From positions 62,001-126,000 of the forward strand of contig NZ_JABJWY010000009.1 in assembly GCF_013167215.1 (NCBI RefSeq): DNA of 64,000 nt, written 5' to 3'. Below, one piece after another: positions 54,661 to 63,717 of the stretch (its first letter is position 1; each line of letters begins with the position of its first letter). Position numbers and translations under genes: made by a program. The DNA comes from Sphingobacterium prati. Its GTDB lineage: Bacteria; Bacteroidota; Bacteroidia; Sphingobacteriales; Sphingobacteriaceae. The notes under the pieces are model-generated. The model was not told the origin of the DNA. It saw only the letters and a list, made by a program, of their open reading frames with translations, and did not search any database.

Positions 54661-55851
54661 TTATTCATCTATAATAAAGTCACCATGGGTGCTATAAGCA
54701 TTCTTGCGTAAAACAGGCATACCTAAAATTTTATAGAGTTCGTCCAATTTTACCAAGCTACCATTTGTCATATTTGAAAGTAAAACAATAACAATATTTC
54801 TTTTCAAATCCCGTACATAGATATGACGAAAACCGTGCCACCATCCGGTATGATAAACAATATGATCATTGCCATGTTCAAAAGTACGCCACCCATATCC
54901 ATAGCTAAAAATACCTTTCTTTGCATCAGGGTAACCCCGGTATGCCGAATCCAACGTCGATTGTTTTAATAAGCGCCCATCACGAAGTGCTAAATCAAAA
55001 CGGTAAAGGTCTCTTACCGTACTATAAATTCCTTTGTCTCCCAACGGTCCATCCTGAAAATTCTGTACCACCGATCTTCGCCATATCTTATCGTGTCCGA
55101 TGACATTGGTCGGTATCTTTTCGTATACAGCCTTTGACAACGCAGCCGTATTAGTCATTCCTGCAACATTGAAAACACTGTCTTTCATATATGTTGCGTA
55201 GTCCTGTTTCGATACCTTCTCGATTATTGCTCCCAAAACCATAAAATTGGAATTATTGTAGAAAAACCGCCCACCAGGAGCCCCATATCGATTAGGTTTA
55301 AACTCAGTTAGCATTTTCATAACATCCTGATTGGTCATCCCTTTTTTGCGGTCCGGCCAATGTTTCTCCGAAAAATAAACATAGTTCGGTAACCCTGACC
55401 GATGAGTCAATAGCATTTTGATCGTAATCCCAGGATAAGGAAAATCTGGATAAAAATCATTAATTGTTTGATCCAAACGTAATTTTCCTGCTTCGACCAG
55501 CTTCAATGTACCAACAGCGGTCAAGGGTTTGGAGACTGACGCCAATTCAAACTTATCATCAATTTCCAAGCTATCACGTTTTAGATAGTTGGCCCAGCCG
55601 AATGTATTTTGATATAGAATTTTACCATCCTTTGCCACCAGCACATTTCCATTAAAAGCGGACTTTGAATGCAGGTTTTTCATAAAAGCATCGATCTTGG
55701 GATCTGCATGCTGCGGATTGTAAATAAGTCTTGTACTATCTATTTTTGCCTGTGCTATTGCCGCTTCTTTTTGTTTTTTCTCTTTTGAACTACAGGCAAC
55801 TGTAGATGCCAACAAAAGAGCTACCATTCCCTTTAAAAAAAATAATTTCAC
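54661..55851 (-). CDS. Serine hydrolase lipoprotein (beta-lactamase class C / DD-peptidase fold)
   Basis: A 396-residue lipoprotein (L-A-S-T-V-A-C lipobox at residues 14-20) with the three beta-lactamase/PBP-like motifs: S105-V-S-K108, Y-N-N in the F-F-Y-N-N-S-N segment, and H-T-G in V-Y-H-T-G-W-W-H-G replacing K-T-G. Such proteins are esterases, D-amino peptidases or PBP-like enzymes; true beta-lactamase activity is not implied. The start is a GTG at 55851, giving a proper signal peptide; the ATG at residue 9 would cut it. It stands alone on the minus strand. Confidence 0.88.
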   Translation of the reverse strand: MKLFFLKGMVALLLASTVACSSKEKKQKEAAIAQAKIDSTRLIYNPQHADPKIDAFMKNLHSKSAFNGNVLVAKDGKILYQNTFGWANYLKRDSLEIDDKFELASVSKPLTAVGTLKLVEAGKLRLDQTINDFYPDFPYPGITIKMLLTHRSGLPNYVYFSEKHWPDRKKGMTNQDVMKMLTEFKPNRYGAPGGRFFYNNSNFMVLGAIIEKVSKQDYATYMKDSVFNVAGMTNTAALSKAVYEKIPTNVIGHDKIWRRSVVQNFQDGPLGDKGIYSTVRDLYRFDLALRDGRLLKQSTLDSAYRGYPDAKKGIFSYGYGWRTFEHGNDHIVYHTGWWHGFRHIYVRDLKRNIVIVLLSNMTNGSLVKLDELYKILGMPVLRKNAYSTHGDFIIDE

Positions 55852-56069
55852 GTATTGCGTCTCCTGGATTTCTATTTTTGTGTTATGTTTTCCCGTCTTA
55901 ATAAGGGCGTCTTTACTTAATTGTCATACGATTTATTCACCGCAATTATCTCATGTCTGCACTAAATGAATGTGTATTCTCTTTGATTTTTAATAAAGAA
56001 CCTAGTGTAAAGATAATAATGCTAAAATGAAGATTTTAGTATAAAAAAACGAATTTTTAGCACAAAAAA

Positions 56070-56099
56070 AGCCACTTTATTTCTAAAGTGGCTAATATT
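56070..56099 (-). terminator. Rho-independent terminator after the E2 gene
   Basis: AGCCACTTTA (56070-56079) and TAAAGTGGCT (56084-56093) form a 10-base stem with a TTTC loop, and a U run follows on the minus strand. It ends the pdhA-E2 transcript. Confidence 0.88.
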
Positions 56100-56116
56100 T
56101 TATTGGTTTATAAAAT

Positions 56117-57751
56117 CTATGCTAATAATCTAACTGGATTTTCAACCAAAGCTTTTAAAGTCTGTAAGAATGCAGCACCTGTTGCACCATCAACCACGCG
56201 GTGATCACAGCCCAAAGTTACTTTCATTACGTTACCGGGAACTACAGCACCATTTTTCACAACAGGAACCGCCTGGATAGCTCCTACAGAAAGGATAGCT
56301 CCATCAGGAGAATTAATGATAGATGTAAATTCGTCAATTCCGAACATACCTAGGTTAGAAACCGTAAAGGTAGATCCTTCCCAATCTGCCGGTTGCAATT
56401 TCTTCGCTTTCGCTTTTTGAGCAAAATCTTTCACCTCAGCAGAAATATGCGATAATGATTTACCATCCGCAAAACGTACGACAGGAACTAACAAGCCATC
56501 TTCAACAGCCATAGCAACACCGATGTTGGTATGTTCGTTGAAACGGATTTTATCTCCCTGCCATGAAGAATTCACAGCTGGGTGTTTTTTCAATGCTACG
56601 GCAACAGCTTTCACAACGATGTCATTGAAAGACACTTTTACTGGTGCGATCTCATTAATTTGAGCACGGGCCGCCATGGCATTATCCATATCAATAGACA
56701 CTGTCAAATAGAAATGCGGCGCAGTGAACAATGACTCAGCCAAACGACGTGCAATTGTCTTACGCATTTGGTTGACAGGTTTCTCTGTATAACGTTCTTC
56801 ACCGACATACGTAGGTAAAGTAATTGCTTTTGTTTCTGTTGCAGGCGCATCAGCAGCTTTTGTTTCAGCTGGTTTAGCTGTAGCCGGAACAAAAGATTCC
56901 ACATCTTTTTTCACGATACGACCACCATCGGCTGAACCTTTTATATCACTCAAGTTAATACCCTTTTCCTTTGCAATCTTACGTGCCAAAGGTGAAGCTT
57001 TCACACGAGAGTCGTCGCTAGTAGCAGATGAAACCGGGGCAGCAGTTGCAGCCGGAGCGGAATCAGCTTTAGGAGCAGCTTCCGCAGTATCTGTTTTCGC
57101 TGGAGCAGATTTTTGATTTAACAAAGGTGTAATATCAGTGCCAGCAGGACCAACAATTGCTATAATATCATTTACTTTTGCAGCTTCTCCAGCTTCAAGA
57201 CCGACATATAACAATGTACCATCTGCATAAGCTGTAACTTCCATTGTTGCTTTATCTGTTTCGACATCAGCAATAGCATCATCCGATTTAATCGTATCAC
57301 CGACTTTGAAGTTCCATTGTGCGATAACCCCTTCCTTCATCGTATCACTCAACAATGGCATTGTAATTACAGTACATCCCAATTCCTCAGGAGTTACGTT
57401 GCTAGCCGAAGATTCTGAACCAGAAACTTCTTCTACTTTTTTTTCTTCGGTTTTTTCCGGTGCTTTTTCAGCGGCTGGAGCGTCTCCACTCAACAAAGCC
57501 TGAAAATCTTCACCAGGTTCTCCCAAAACAGCGATAACAGCATCTATAGCTACTGCTTCACCTTCTTTCGGGCCAATATATAAAAGTGTACCTTCTTGGT
57601 AAGACTCAAAGTCCATTGTAGCTTTATCCGTTTCGATTTCAGCTACCAGATCACCAGAATTTACTTTATCACCAACTTTTTTGTGCCATTTTGCGATGAC
57701 CCCTTCGGTCATTGTATCGCTCATTTTCGGCATTCTTACTACTTCAGCCAT
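56117..57751 (-). CDS. pdhC: Pyruvate dehydrogenase complex E2, dihydrolipoamide acetyltransferase
   Basis: The 544-residue E2 core transfers the acetyl group to CoA. It has two lipoyl domains with lipoyl lysines K43 and K167 (both in E-T-D-K-A-T-M), an alanine/proline linker, and a peripheral-subunit-binding domain (~250-287: V-K-A-S-P-L-A-R-K-I-A). The catalytic domain has H517 in D-H-R-V-V-D-G. Proteins with two lipoyl domains are usual in Bacteroidota. It is 29 bases after pdhA on the same transcript. The E1-beta gene is not next to it. Confidence 0.93.
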   Translation of the reverse strand: MAEVVRMPKMSDTMTEGVIAKWHKKVGDKVNSGDLVAEIETDKATMDFESYQEGTLLYIGPKEGEAVAIDAVIAVLGEPGEDFQALLSGDAPAAEKAPEKTEEKKVEEVSGSESSASNVTPEELGCTVITMPLLSDTMKEGVIAQWNFKVGDTIKSDDAIADVETDKATMEVTAYADGTLLYVGLEAGEAAKVNDIIAIVGPAGTDITPLLNQKSAPAKTDTAEAAPKADSAPAATAAPVSSATSDDSRVKASPLARKIAKEKGINLSDIKGSADGGRIVKKDVESFVPATAKPAETKAADAPATETKAITLPTYVGEERYTEKPVNQMRKTIARRLAESLFTAPHFYLTVSIDMDNAMAARAQINEIAPVKVSFNDIVVKAVAVALKKHPAVNSSWQGDKIRFNEHTNIGVAMAVEDGLLVPVVRFADGKSLSHISAEVKDFAQKAKAKKLQPADWEGSTFTVSNLGMFGIDEFTSIINSPDGAILSVGAIQAVPVVKNGAVVPGNVMKVTLGCDHRVVDGATGAAFLQTLKALVENPVRLLA

Positions 57752-57780
57752 TCTGTATTATATTATCAAGTTAAAGAGTA

Positions 57781-58776
57781 TTAATCTAAAATAAATGGAT
57801 AGTCTTGTTGTACATAGACATCTTTGTACAATTCATCAGCATCTGGATATGGAGATTCCTCCGCAAATTTCACTGACTCTTCAACTACTTTCTTCACGTC
57901 AGCTTCAACCTCAGCAAACCAAGCATCATCTGCATAGTTATTTTCCAAAATAGCGTGTTTAGTAGACAATACTGGATCACGGTCTTTATACGCTTCCAAT
58001 TCCTCTTTTGTACGATATTTTGCAGGATCAGACATCGAGTGTCCTTTGTAACGGTAAGTACGGATTTCTAAGAATGTAGGGCCTTCGCCAGCACGGGCAC
58101 GTTGAACAGCTTCGTCCATTGCGTTGTGTACAGCCACAACATCCATTCCATCTACCGGAGCAGAAGGCATATCAAAACCTAAGCCCATTTTGTAAATATC
58201 TTGCATATTGGTCGTACGTTGTACAGAAGTACCCATCGCATAACCGTTGTTTTCACAAACGAAGATAACAGGAAGTTTCCATAACATCGCCATGTTAAGT
58301 GTTTCGTTGAATGCACCTTGACGTACAGCTCCATCGCCCATATAACAGATATTTACATTATCTGTACCAAGATATTTCTCAGCAAATGCAATGCCAGCAC
58401 CTAAAGGAATCTGACCCCCGACAATACCATGGCCACCCATGAATTTATGTTCTTTAGAAAAGAAGTGCATAGAGCCTCCTTTACCTTTTGAACAACCTGT
58501 GATCTTTCCATATAATTCAGCCATACAAGCATTTGCAGAAACGCCTTTAGCCAAAGCGTGGGCGTGATCACGATAAGCAGTGATTAAAGAATCTTCAGGT
58601 TTGATAACCGACATCGTCCCAGCGACTACTGCCTCTTGTCCTATGTACAAGTGACAGAAACCACGAATCTTTTGCTGTCCGTAAAGTTGACCTGCTTTTT
58701 CTTCAAACTTACGCATAAGTAACATAGACTTATACCACTCCAAATATGTCTCTTTTGTTATAGGTGTTGAACTCAT
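57781..58776 (-). CDS. pdhA: Pyruvate dehydrogenase E1 component, alpha subunit
   Basis: The 331-residue E1-alpha is part of the thiamine-diphosphate-dependent decarboxylase. The TPP motif starts G-D-G-A-V-R-Q-G and ends in E-N-N-G-Y-A-M-G (~150-180). The H-A-H-A-L-A-K-G and the phosphorylation-loop-like Y-R-Y-K-G-H-S-M-S-D-P region match PDH rather than branched-chain enzymes. It starts the transcript, followed by E2. E1-beta and E3 are not in the window, so the complex genes are split. Confidence 0.94.
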   Translation of the reverse strand: MSSTPITKETYLEWYKSMLLMRKFEEKAGQLYGQQKIRGFCHLYIGQEAVVAGTMSVIKPEDSLITAYRDHAHALAKGVSANACMAELYGKITGCSKGKGGSMHFFSKEHKFMGGHGIVGGQIPLGAGIAFAEKYLGTDNVNICYMGDGAVRQGAFNETLNMAMLWKLPVIFVCENNGYAMGTSVQRTTNMQDIYKMGLGFDMPSAPVDGMDVVAVHNAMDEAVQRARAGEGPTFLEIRTYRYKGHSMSDPAKYRTKEELEAYKDRDPVLSTKHAILENNYADDAWFAEVEADVKKVVEESVKFAEESPYPDADELYKDVYVQQDYPFILD

Positions 58777-58964
58777 TTCAAAGTTTTGATTTTCTTACAA
58801 TTCTAGACTACAAATCTAATAATTTTGGATGAATTTCCTTGGTCAAAAATCAATTTTATTTCTACTTTAAGACACTTCTAAGACATTTGATTTAAAGTAT
58901 ATAGCATTTTTTAACAAATAAATGAACGGCACAATCAAATAAATCAAAAACTTATGAAATAAAA

Positions 58965-58994
58965 AAGCCAAAGGACTTAATAATCATTTGGCTT
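58965..58994 (-). terminator. Terminator after hisS
   Basis: AAGCCAAA (58965-58972) and TTTGGCTT (58987-58994) form an 8-base stem with a 14-base loop, and a U run follows on the minus strand. It lies just after the hisS stop. Confidence 0.8.
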
Positions 58995-59018
58995 AATCTA
59001 TTTTATACAAATTATTTA

Positions 59019-60401
59019 CTAACGAAGTTTTTGGATAAGCTCGTTTTCCGTAACCTTCACCTGCTCCCCACTTTCCATGTCCTTGAGGGACAATTCACCC
59101 GAGGAGACCTCTTCTTCACCAACCAATAGGACATAAGGTATGCCCTTCCCATCAGCATACCCCATTTGCTTTTTCAGCTTCACTGGCGCAGGATATAATT
59201 CTACTGCAATATTTTCTTTACGAAGTTTATTGAGCAAACTCAATGTATAGGTTTCAAGTTGTTTATCAAAATTAATGATCAAAAGCTTAGTAGAATCCGC
59301 TTTGCCCGTTGGAAATAAATTCAGTTCTTCCAATACGTCGTATATACGATCAGCACCAAAGGAAACACCTACACCTGTCAGTCCCTTCAGACCAAACATG
59401 CCTGTAAGATCATCATAGCGTCCACCGCCACCTATACTTCCCATGGTAACTTCATTTGTTTTCACCTCAAAGATACAACCTGTATAGTAATTCAGACCTC
59501 TGGCTAATGTAATATCCAAGTCCACAATACGGGTCAATAATTCAGTATTGGTGCCCAACTTGGCAATATACTCAAAGACCTCCTCAATTTCTGCAACTCC
59601 AGTTAAGCCAATGGAAGATGCTGCTAAGACAGATTTTAGCGAAGAAAGCTTCTCCTCATTTGAGCCCTCCAATAAGATGATAGGTTTCAACAGGTTTAAA
59701 TCAGCTTCGGTAAAGCCTTTTTCAAGCAACTCTTTATTGACGCCATCAAGACCGATCTTATCCAATTTGTCAATAGCGACCGTCATATCGACAATAAGCT
59801 CCGGTTTTCCAATAATTTCCGCAATACCGGAAAGGATCTTCCGGTTATTGATTTTAATATTAAAATCCTTCAACCCAAAATGCTCAAAAGCTTCCTGATA
59901 AATCAGCACAAATTCCGCCTCATTCAATAAACTTTCCGAGCCCACCACATCCACATCACATTGATAAAATTCTCGGTATCGCCCTCTTTGCGGGCGGTCT
60001 GCACGCCAAACAGGTTGTACCTGAAAACGCTTAAACGGTAGAGAGATATCATTTTGATGCATTACAACGTAACGCGCAAAAGGCACCGTCAGATCATATC
60101 GAAGCGCTTTTTCACTGATATGTGGGATTAGTTTATTCGAATTTTTATCATGAAGTAGATTATCCGGAGCTTTTGCCAAATAATCTCCAGAATTGAGGAT
60201 CTTAAAGATCAATTTATCGCCCTCATCACCGTATTTACCGGTTAAGGTTGTTAAATTCTCAAATGAAGGGGTTTGTATTTCATTGTAACCATATTTTTTA
60301 AACACAGCTTTCAATGTGTCAAAAATATAATTACGTTTGATCATTTCGGAAGGCGAAAAATCTCGGGTTCCTTTCGCCAAAGAAGGTTTTACTACTGCCA
60401 T
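59019..60401 (-). CDS. hisS: Histidyl-tRNA synthetase
   Basis: A class II synthetase of 460 residues, charging tRNA-His. Motif 1 is in the K-G-T-R-D-F-S-P start region. Motif 2 includes [19 protein letters not shown]. The histidine-binding [10 protein letters not shown] and motif 3 G-G-G-G-R-Y-D with G-V-S-F-G-A-D-R are present, then the HGTP anticodon-binding domain (~365-460). The ATG at 60401 is preferred over an upstream TTG at 60410. A perfect -7 box lies only 6 bases before this ATG. Confidence 0.96.
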   Translation of the reverse strand: MAVVKPSLAKGTRDFSPSEMIKRNYIFDTLKAVFKKYGYNEIQTPSFENLTTLTGKYGDEGDKLIFKILNSGDYLAKAPDNLLHDKNSNKLIPHISEKALRYDLTVPFARYVVMHQNDISLPFKRFQVQPVWRADRPQRGRYREFYQCDVDVVGSESLLNEAEFVLIYQEAFEHFGLKDFNIKINNRKILSGIAEIIGKPELIVDMTVAIDKLDKIGLDGVNKELLEKGFTEADLNLLKPIILLEGSNEEKLSSLKSVLAASSIGLTGVAEIEEVFEYIAKLGTNTELLTRIVDLDITLARGLNYYTGCIFEVKTNEVTMGSIGGGGRYDDLTGMFGLKGLTGVGVSFGADRIYDVLEELNLFPTGKADSTKLLIINFDKQLETYTLSLLNKLRKENIAVELYPAPVKLKKQMGYADGKGIPYVLLVGEEEVSSGELSLKDMESGEQVKVTENELIQKLR

Positions 60402-60407
60402 ATTTGG

Positions 60408-60436
60408 CAAAGTTAATATTTAGCGGCGTACTAAAT
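60408..60436 (-). promoter_or_regulatory. Candidate promoter of hisS, implying a leaderless transcript
   Basis: On the minus strand TAACTTTG (60408-60415) is identical to the ribosomal-operon -7 box and ends 6 bases before the hisS ATG. A weaker TTTAG-like element lies about 16 bases upstream. Transcription would begin at or next to the start codon. Confidence 0.45.
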
Positions 60437-60457
60437 ACATTAAAGAATAAAAATCTC

Positions 60458-61198
60458 TTATTCTACTTCAAGAATTTTAAGAAATTCGCAGGCTTTTTCC
60501 GCAGCCAGCTTTTCAGCTGACTTTTTATTAAAATCACGGCCTAAGCCACATACCACCCCATCCACAACGGCCTCGATGCTAAACATTTTTGAAGATTCAC
60601 CTTCTGGATTGTCCGTTTGCTGGAATAGGATTTCTTTTCCTGTATGCTGGCACCACTCGATCAACCGACTCTTGAAATTCGTCTCAGTTTGTTCCAATAA
60701 TTGGATATCAACATGTGGTTTAATAATTCGGTTCAGCAAAAAACTTTTCGTAAATACATAGCCCTTGTCAAGGTACACCGCGCCGATCAATGCCTCAAAA
60801 GCATCACCTAATAGTGATCCCTGCTTATTTGGAAAGCTAATCATCCGGGCATCAAACTGTATCATTTCGTTGAATCCCAATTTTCTGGAAAGCTGATTCA
60901 GGTTTGCACGGCTGACAATTTTGGAACGCATTTCGGTCAGGAAACCTTCGTCTTTATACGGGTATTTCTTGAATAACAATTCGGCAACGACCGAACCTAA
61001 AACAGCATCACCCAAGAATTCCAAACGTTCATTACTGTTCTTCGCCCCTTCTTTGATCGTTACCGCAACAGACTTATGTCTGAATGCCATCTTGTACAAA
61101 TGCACATTCCCGGGAATAAAACCAAGTAGGTTTTTTAGTTTCCTAACATATTCCCGATCCGGTGAAACATATAACTTGTATATCCTTGAAAAAGGCAT
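60458..61198 (-). CDS. rnc: Ribonuclease III
   Basis: RNase III (246 residues) processes rRNA precursors and double-stranded RNA. The signature N-E-R-L-E-F-L-G-D-A-V-L-G-S with the catalytic acids is at ~57-70, the second metal-binding D-A-F-E-A-L-I-G-A-V-Y-L-D-K-G follows, and a double-stranded RNA-binding domain is at the C-terminus (~165-240). It is the last gene of the acpP-fabF-rnc set, a classic bacterial order. A terminator-like hairpin lies between fabF and rnc, so its level may be lower than that of fabF. Confidence 0.95.
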   Translation of the reverse strand: MPFSRIYKLYVSPDREYVRKLKNLLGFIPGNVHLYKMAFRHKSVAVTIKEGAKNSNERLEFLGDAVLGSVVAELLFKKYPYKDEGFLTEMRSKIVSRANLNQLSRKLGFNEMIQFDARMISFPNKQGSLLGDAFEALIGAVYLDKGYVFTKSFLLNRIIKPHVDIQLLEQTETNFKSRLIEWCQHTGKEILFQQTDNPEGESSKMFSIEAVVDGVVCGLGRDFNKKSAEKLAAEKACEFLKILEVE

Positions 61199-61214
61199 CT
61201 CATCTAAAAATAAG

Positions 61215-61244
61215 GCGACAAGTTCTAATTAAAGAACCTGTCGC
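61215..61244 (-). terminator. Terminator-like hairpin between fabF and rnc
   Basis: GCGACA-A-GTTCT and AGAAC-C-TGTCGC pair (11 pairs, one A-C mismatch) around a 6-base loop. On the minus strand a T-rich tract follows after a few bases. Partial termination ahead of rnc is the likely effect. Confidence 0.6.
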
Positions 61245-61282
61245 TAGCTCATATTACCAAACCATGTTTGAAGGATCAAACA

Positions 61283-62536
61283 TTAAGCTTTATATTTTTT
61301 TACAATCACGGTAGCGTTATGCCCACCGAATCCAAATGTATTACTCAACGCTGCATTAACGATACGTTTTTGCGCTTTATTGAATGTAAAATTCAATTTA
61401 TTATCAATTTCCGGATCGTCTGTGAAGTGATTAATTGTCGGTGGGACAATATCATTTTGCACAGCCAAGATAGAAGCAATAGTCTCTATCGCCCCTGCAG
61501 CACCCAAAAGGTGTCCCGTCATTGATTTAGTTGAACTGATATTCAATTGATATGCGTGTTCACCAAACAGGTCAACAATAGCTTTCGTTTCACTGATATC
61601 GCCGACCGGTGTCGATGTTCCATGGACATTGATGTAATCAATATCCGAGAAATCCATACCTGCATCATTGACAGCCATTGTCATTGCCAATTTAGCGCCC
61701 AACCCTTCCGGATGCGAAGCTGTGATATGATGCGCATCAGCACTCATTCCACCACCGGCAATCTCTGCATAGATTTTTGCACCACGTGCTAAGGCATGTT
61801 CTAAGCTTTCTAAGATCAAGGCACCTGAACCTTCTCCCGAAACAAAACCGTCTCTGTCTTTATCAAAAGGGCGAGAAGCTGTTTTGGGATCATCATTTCT
61901 TGTAGACAAAGCATGCATAGCATTGAATCCACCGATTCCAGCTTCGTTGACTGTCGCTTCTGATCCACCGGTAACAATAACATCTGCTTTTCCCATACGA
62001 ATATAGTTGAAAGCATCAATCATTGCATTGGTAGCAGAGGCACAGGCCGACACTGCCGAAAAGTTAGGACCACGAAGGCCATGACGCATTGAAATATGTC
62101 CTGGAGCAATATCAACGAGCATCTTAGGAATAAAGAAAGGATTGAAACGTGGTGTTCCATCCCCTTTTGCAAAGTTGGCAACTTCTTCTGTGAAAGTTGT
62201 CAACCCACCAATTCCTGAGCCCCAAATCACTCCGATACGATTTGTATCTAATTTTTCAAAATCTAAGCCAGCATCTTTAATTGCCTCATCAGTAGACGCA
62301 ATTGCATACTGTACAAAAGGATCGACTTTACGAGCTTCCTTACGATCCATAAAATCATGTGGATCAAACCCCTTTACCTCACACGCAAACTGAGTTTTGA
62401 ATTTTGACGCATCAAAATGCGTAATAGGAGCAGCTCCGCTTACACCATTTATTAATCCCTCCCAGTAAGCTGAGACGGTATTACCAATTGGTGTAAGGGC
62501 GCCTAATCCTGTTACTACTACTCTTTTAAGCTCCAT
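61283..62536 (-). CDS. fabF: 3-oxoacyl-[acyl-carrier-protein] synthase II
   Basis: FabF (417 residues) condenses malonyl-ACP with acyl-ACP in fatty-acid elongation. It has the family's active-site block V-S-A-C-A-S-A-T-N-A (Cys near residue 165) and the two histidines in N-V-H-G-T-S-T-P and T-G-H-L-L-G-A-A-G. The start R-R/K-R-V-V-V-T-G-L-G-A-L-T-P-I-G is standard. It follows acpP by 27 bases and is on the same transcript. Confidence 0.96.
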   Translation of the reverse strand: MELKRVVVTGLGALTPIGNTVSAYWEGLINGVSGAAPITHFDASKFKTQFACEVKGFDPHDFMDRKEARKVDPFVQYAIASTDEAIKDAGLDFEKLDTNRIGVIWGSGIGGLTTFTEEVANFAKGDGTPRFNPFFIPKMLVDIAPGHISMRHGLRGPNFSAVSACASATNAMIDAFNYIRMGKADVIVTGGSEATVNEAGIGGFNAMHALSTRNDDPKTASRPFDKDRDGFVSGEGSGALILESLEHALARGAKIYAEIAGGGMSADAHHITASHPEGLGAKLAMTMAVNDAGMDFSDIDYINVHGTSTPVGDISETKAIVDLFGEHAYQLNISSTKSMTGHLLGAAGAIETIASILAVQNDIVPPTINHFTDDPEIDNKLNFTFNKAQKRIVNAALSNTFGFGGHNATVIVKKYKA

Positions 62537-62563
62537 TTATTACGATTAGCCTAATTAAATTAG

Positions 62564-62800
62564 TTAGTTAACGTTTTTTTCTAAATAAGCGATTGCTTGA
62601 CCAACAGTACCAATAGTTTCTGCTTGATCATCAGGAATAGCAACGTTGAATTCTTTTTCAAACTCCATGATCAACTCAACAGTGTCAAGTGAATCAGCAC
62701 CTAAATCATTAGTGAATGAAGCTTCTGGTGTTACTTCGTTTTCGTCTACACCTAATTTTTCAACGATAATTGCTTTTACTCTTGAAGCGATATCTGACAT
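62564..62800 (-). CDS. acpP: Acyl carrier protein
   Basis: ACP (78 residues) carries growing acyl chains on a phosphopantetheine arm at the serine of [12 protein letters not shown]. The ATG at 62800 ([17 protein letters not shown]) is the true start; a longer frame to 62863 was rejected because its extra residues do not fit the family. The protein is acidic as usual. It starts the acpP-fabF-rnc transcript. Confidence 0.97.
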   Translation of the reverse strand: MSDIASRVKAIIVEKLGVDENEVTPEASFTNDLGADSLDTVELIMEFEKEFNVAIPDDQAETIGTVGQAIAYLEKNVN

Positions 62801-62860
62801 GATTTTATAGTTTAATTGTTTAATAAATCTGTGCAAAGAAAAATAAATTTCATCAAAATT

Positions 62861-62868
62861 CAAACCTA
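62861..62868 (-). promoter_or_regulatory. Candidate -7 box of acpP
   Basis: TAGGTTTG on the minus strand (62861-62868) fits TAnnTTTG and lies about 60 bases before the acpP start. No good -33 element sits at the right distance, so support is limited. Confidence 0.35.
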
Positions 62869-63087
62869 AATCGATATTAAGATGAAAGTCACCATGTTAG
62901 GCGACCGAACTTATTCGCGTCTTATACTAGCTAACCCACTCTATATTAACTTAGTTCAAGTATAACAAAAATTATTTTGTATTCCAAACACTCAGCTAAT
63001 TAACTCAAATTTTACACAAAAAGTATATTCCTACCTTAAAATTATTAGTACCTTCGTTCGTATAAGAACATATATTTTAGGAAAAAA

Positions 63088-63582
63088 GTGGTCAATAAGT
63101 TAGTAGCAAGGTTAGATATGGACATGGATGAAGAGTTAGATTTCACCCTACTCGCCATCACCTGCCCACTGAAAGATTACCGTCTCTGCCATTTTATCAA
63201 CAAAGTGACAAATTTGGATTTTTCCAGAGGCAAAGAGAGCAAATATGATCACGATGGCCGTCCAAAAAATAAATCAGAAGAAGAGCTTGAATATCATATC
63301 ATCTTTGATGCTAAGAAAAAAATAAGCTACCACTTCACCGCTTTTCATTACCTCAGTCCTGATTCGGATACAGAGTATTTTCTCATTAATAACAAAAGTA
63401 TTGAGGGAACCTTTTTAATTCCCGAAAATCCCCATTTTGATTTCTTCGTCATCATTAAAAATTACATCTGTGAAGACGATGTCGAATATATAATCAAAAG
63501 GATCAGCAAATTACCAGAGGTGGTCATCGCAAAAGAAATATCTCCAAAAATATTGAAATCTAAAGAAAATCTCATATTTTAG
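63088..63582 (+). CDS. IPExxxVDY family protein
   Basis: A 164-residue soluble protein of the IPExxxVDY family, found in Bacteroidota and usually next to pyruvate kinase, of unknown function. The naming motif appears in diverged form as I-P-E-N-P-H-F-D-F (~107-115). The start is a GTG at 63088 with an A/G-rich ribosome site before it; the ATG at 63118 would remove ten residues. pyk begins 135 bases downstream on the same strand, matching the known neighbourhood, so the two are probably co-transcribed or co-regulated. Confidence 0.82.
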   Translation: MVNKLVARLDMDMDEELDFTLLAITCPLKDYRLCHFINKVTNLDFSRGKESKYDHDGRPKNKSEEELEYHIIFDAKKKISYHFTAFHYLSPDSDTEYFLINNKSIEGTFLIPENPHFDFFVIIKNYICEDDVEYIIKRISKLPEVVIAKEISPKILKSKENLIF

Positions 63583-63717
63583 CAGACTGTAGGTTAGTGT
63601 AGCAAATACACCCAACTTAAAATCTAAATTAAGTCGATTTAGTTTTTACAAAAGACAACAATACGGCTTGCTGTTTGTTGTCATAATTGAAGAACATTAA
63701 AAATACAAAATAAACAG

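Noticed and set aside
58811..58818. TAGATTTG as a pdhA -7 box (minus strand)
   Set aside because: It fits TAnnTTTG, but the nearest TTTG lies 25 bases upstream, too far for the usual 19-21 base spacing.
62801..62863. Extended start of acpP
   Set aside because: Acyl carrier proteins begin close to MSDIASRVK; the extension overlaps the candidate promoter.
63654..63682. GACAACA/TGTTGTC inverted repeat before pyk
   Set aside because: Seven-base arms with a 15-base loop and no clear promoter link; too weak to call an operator.
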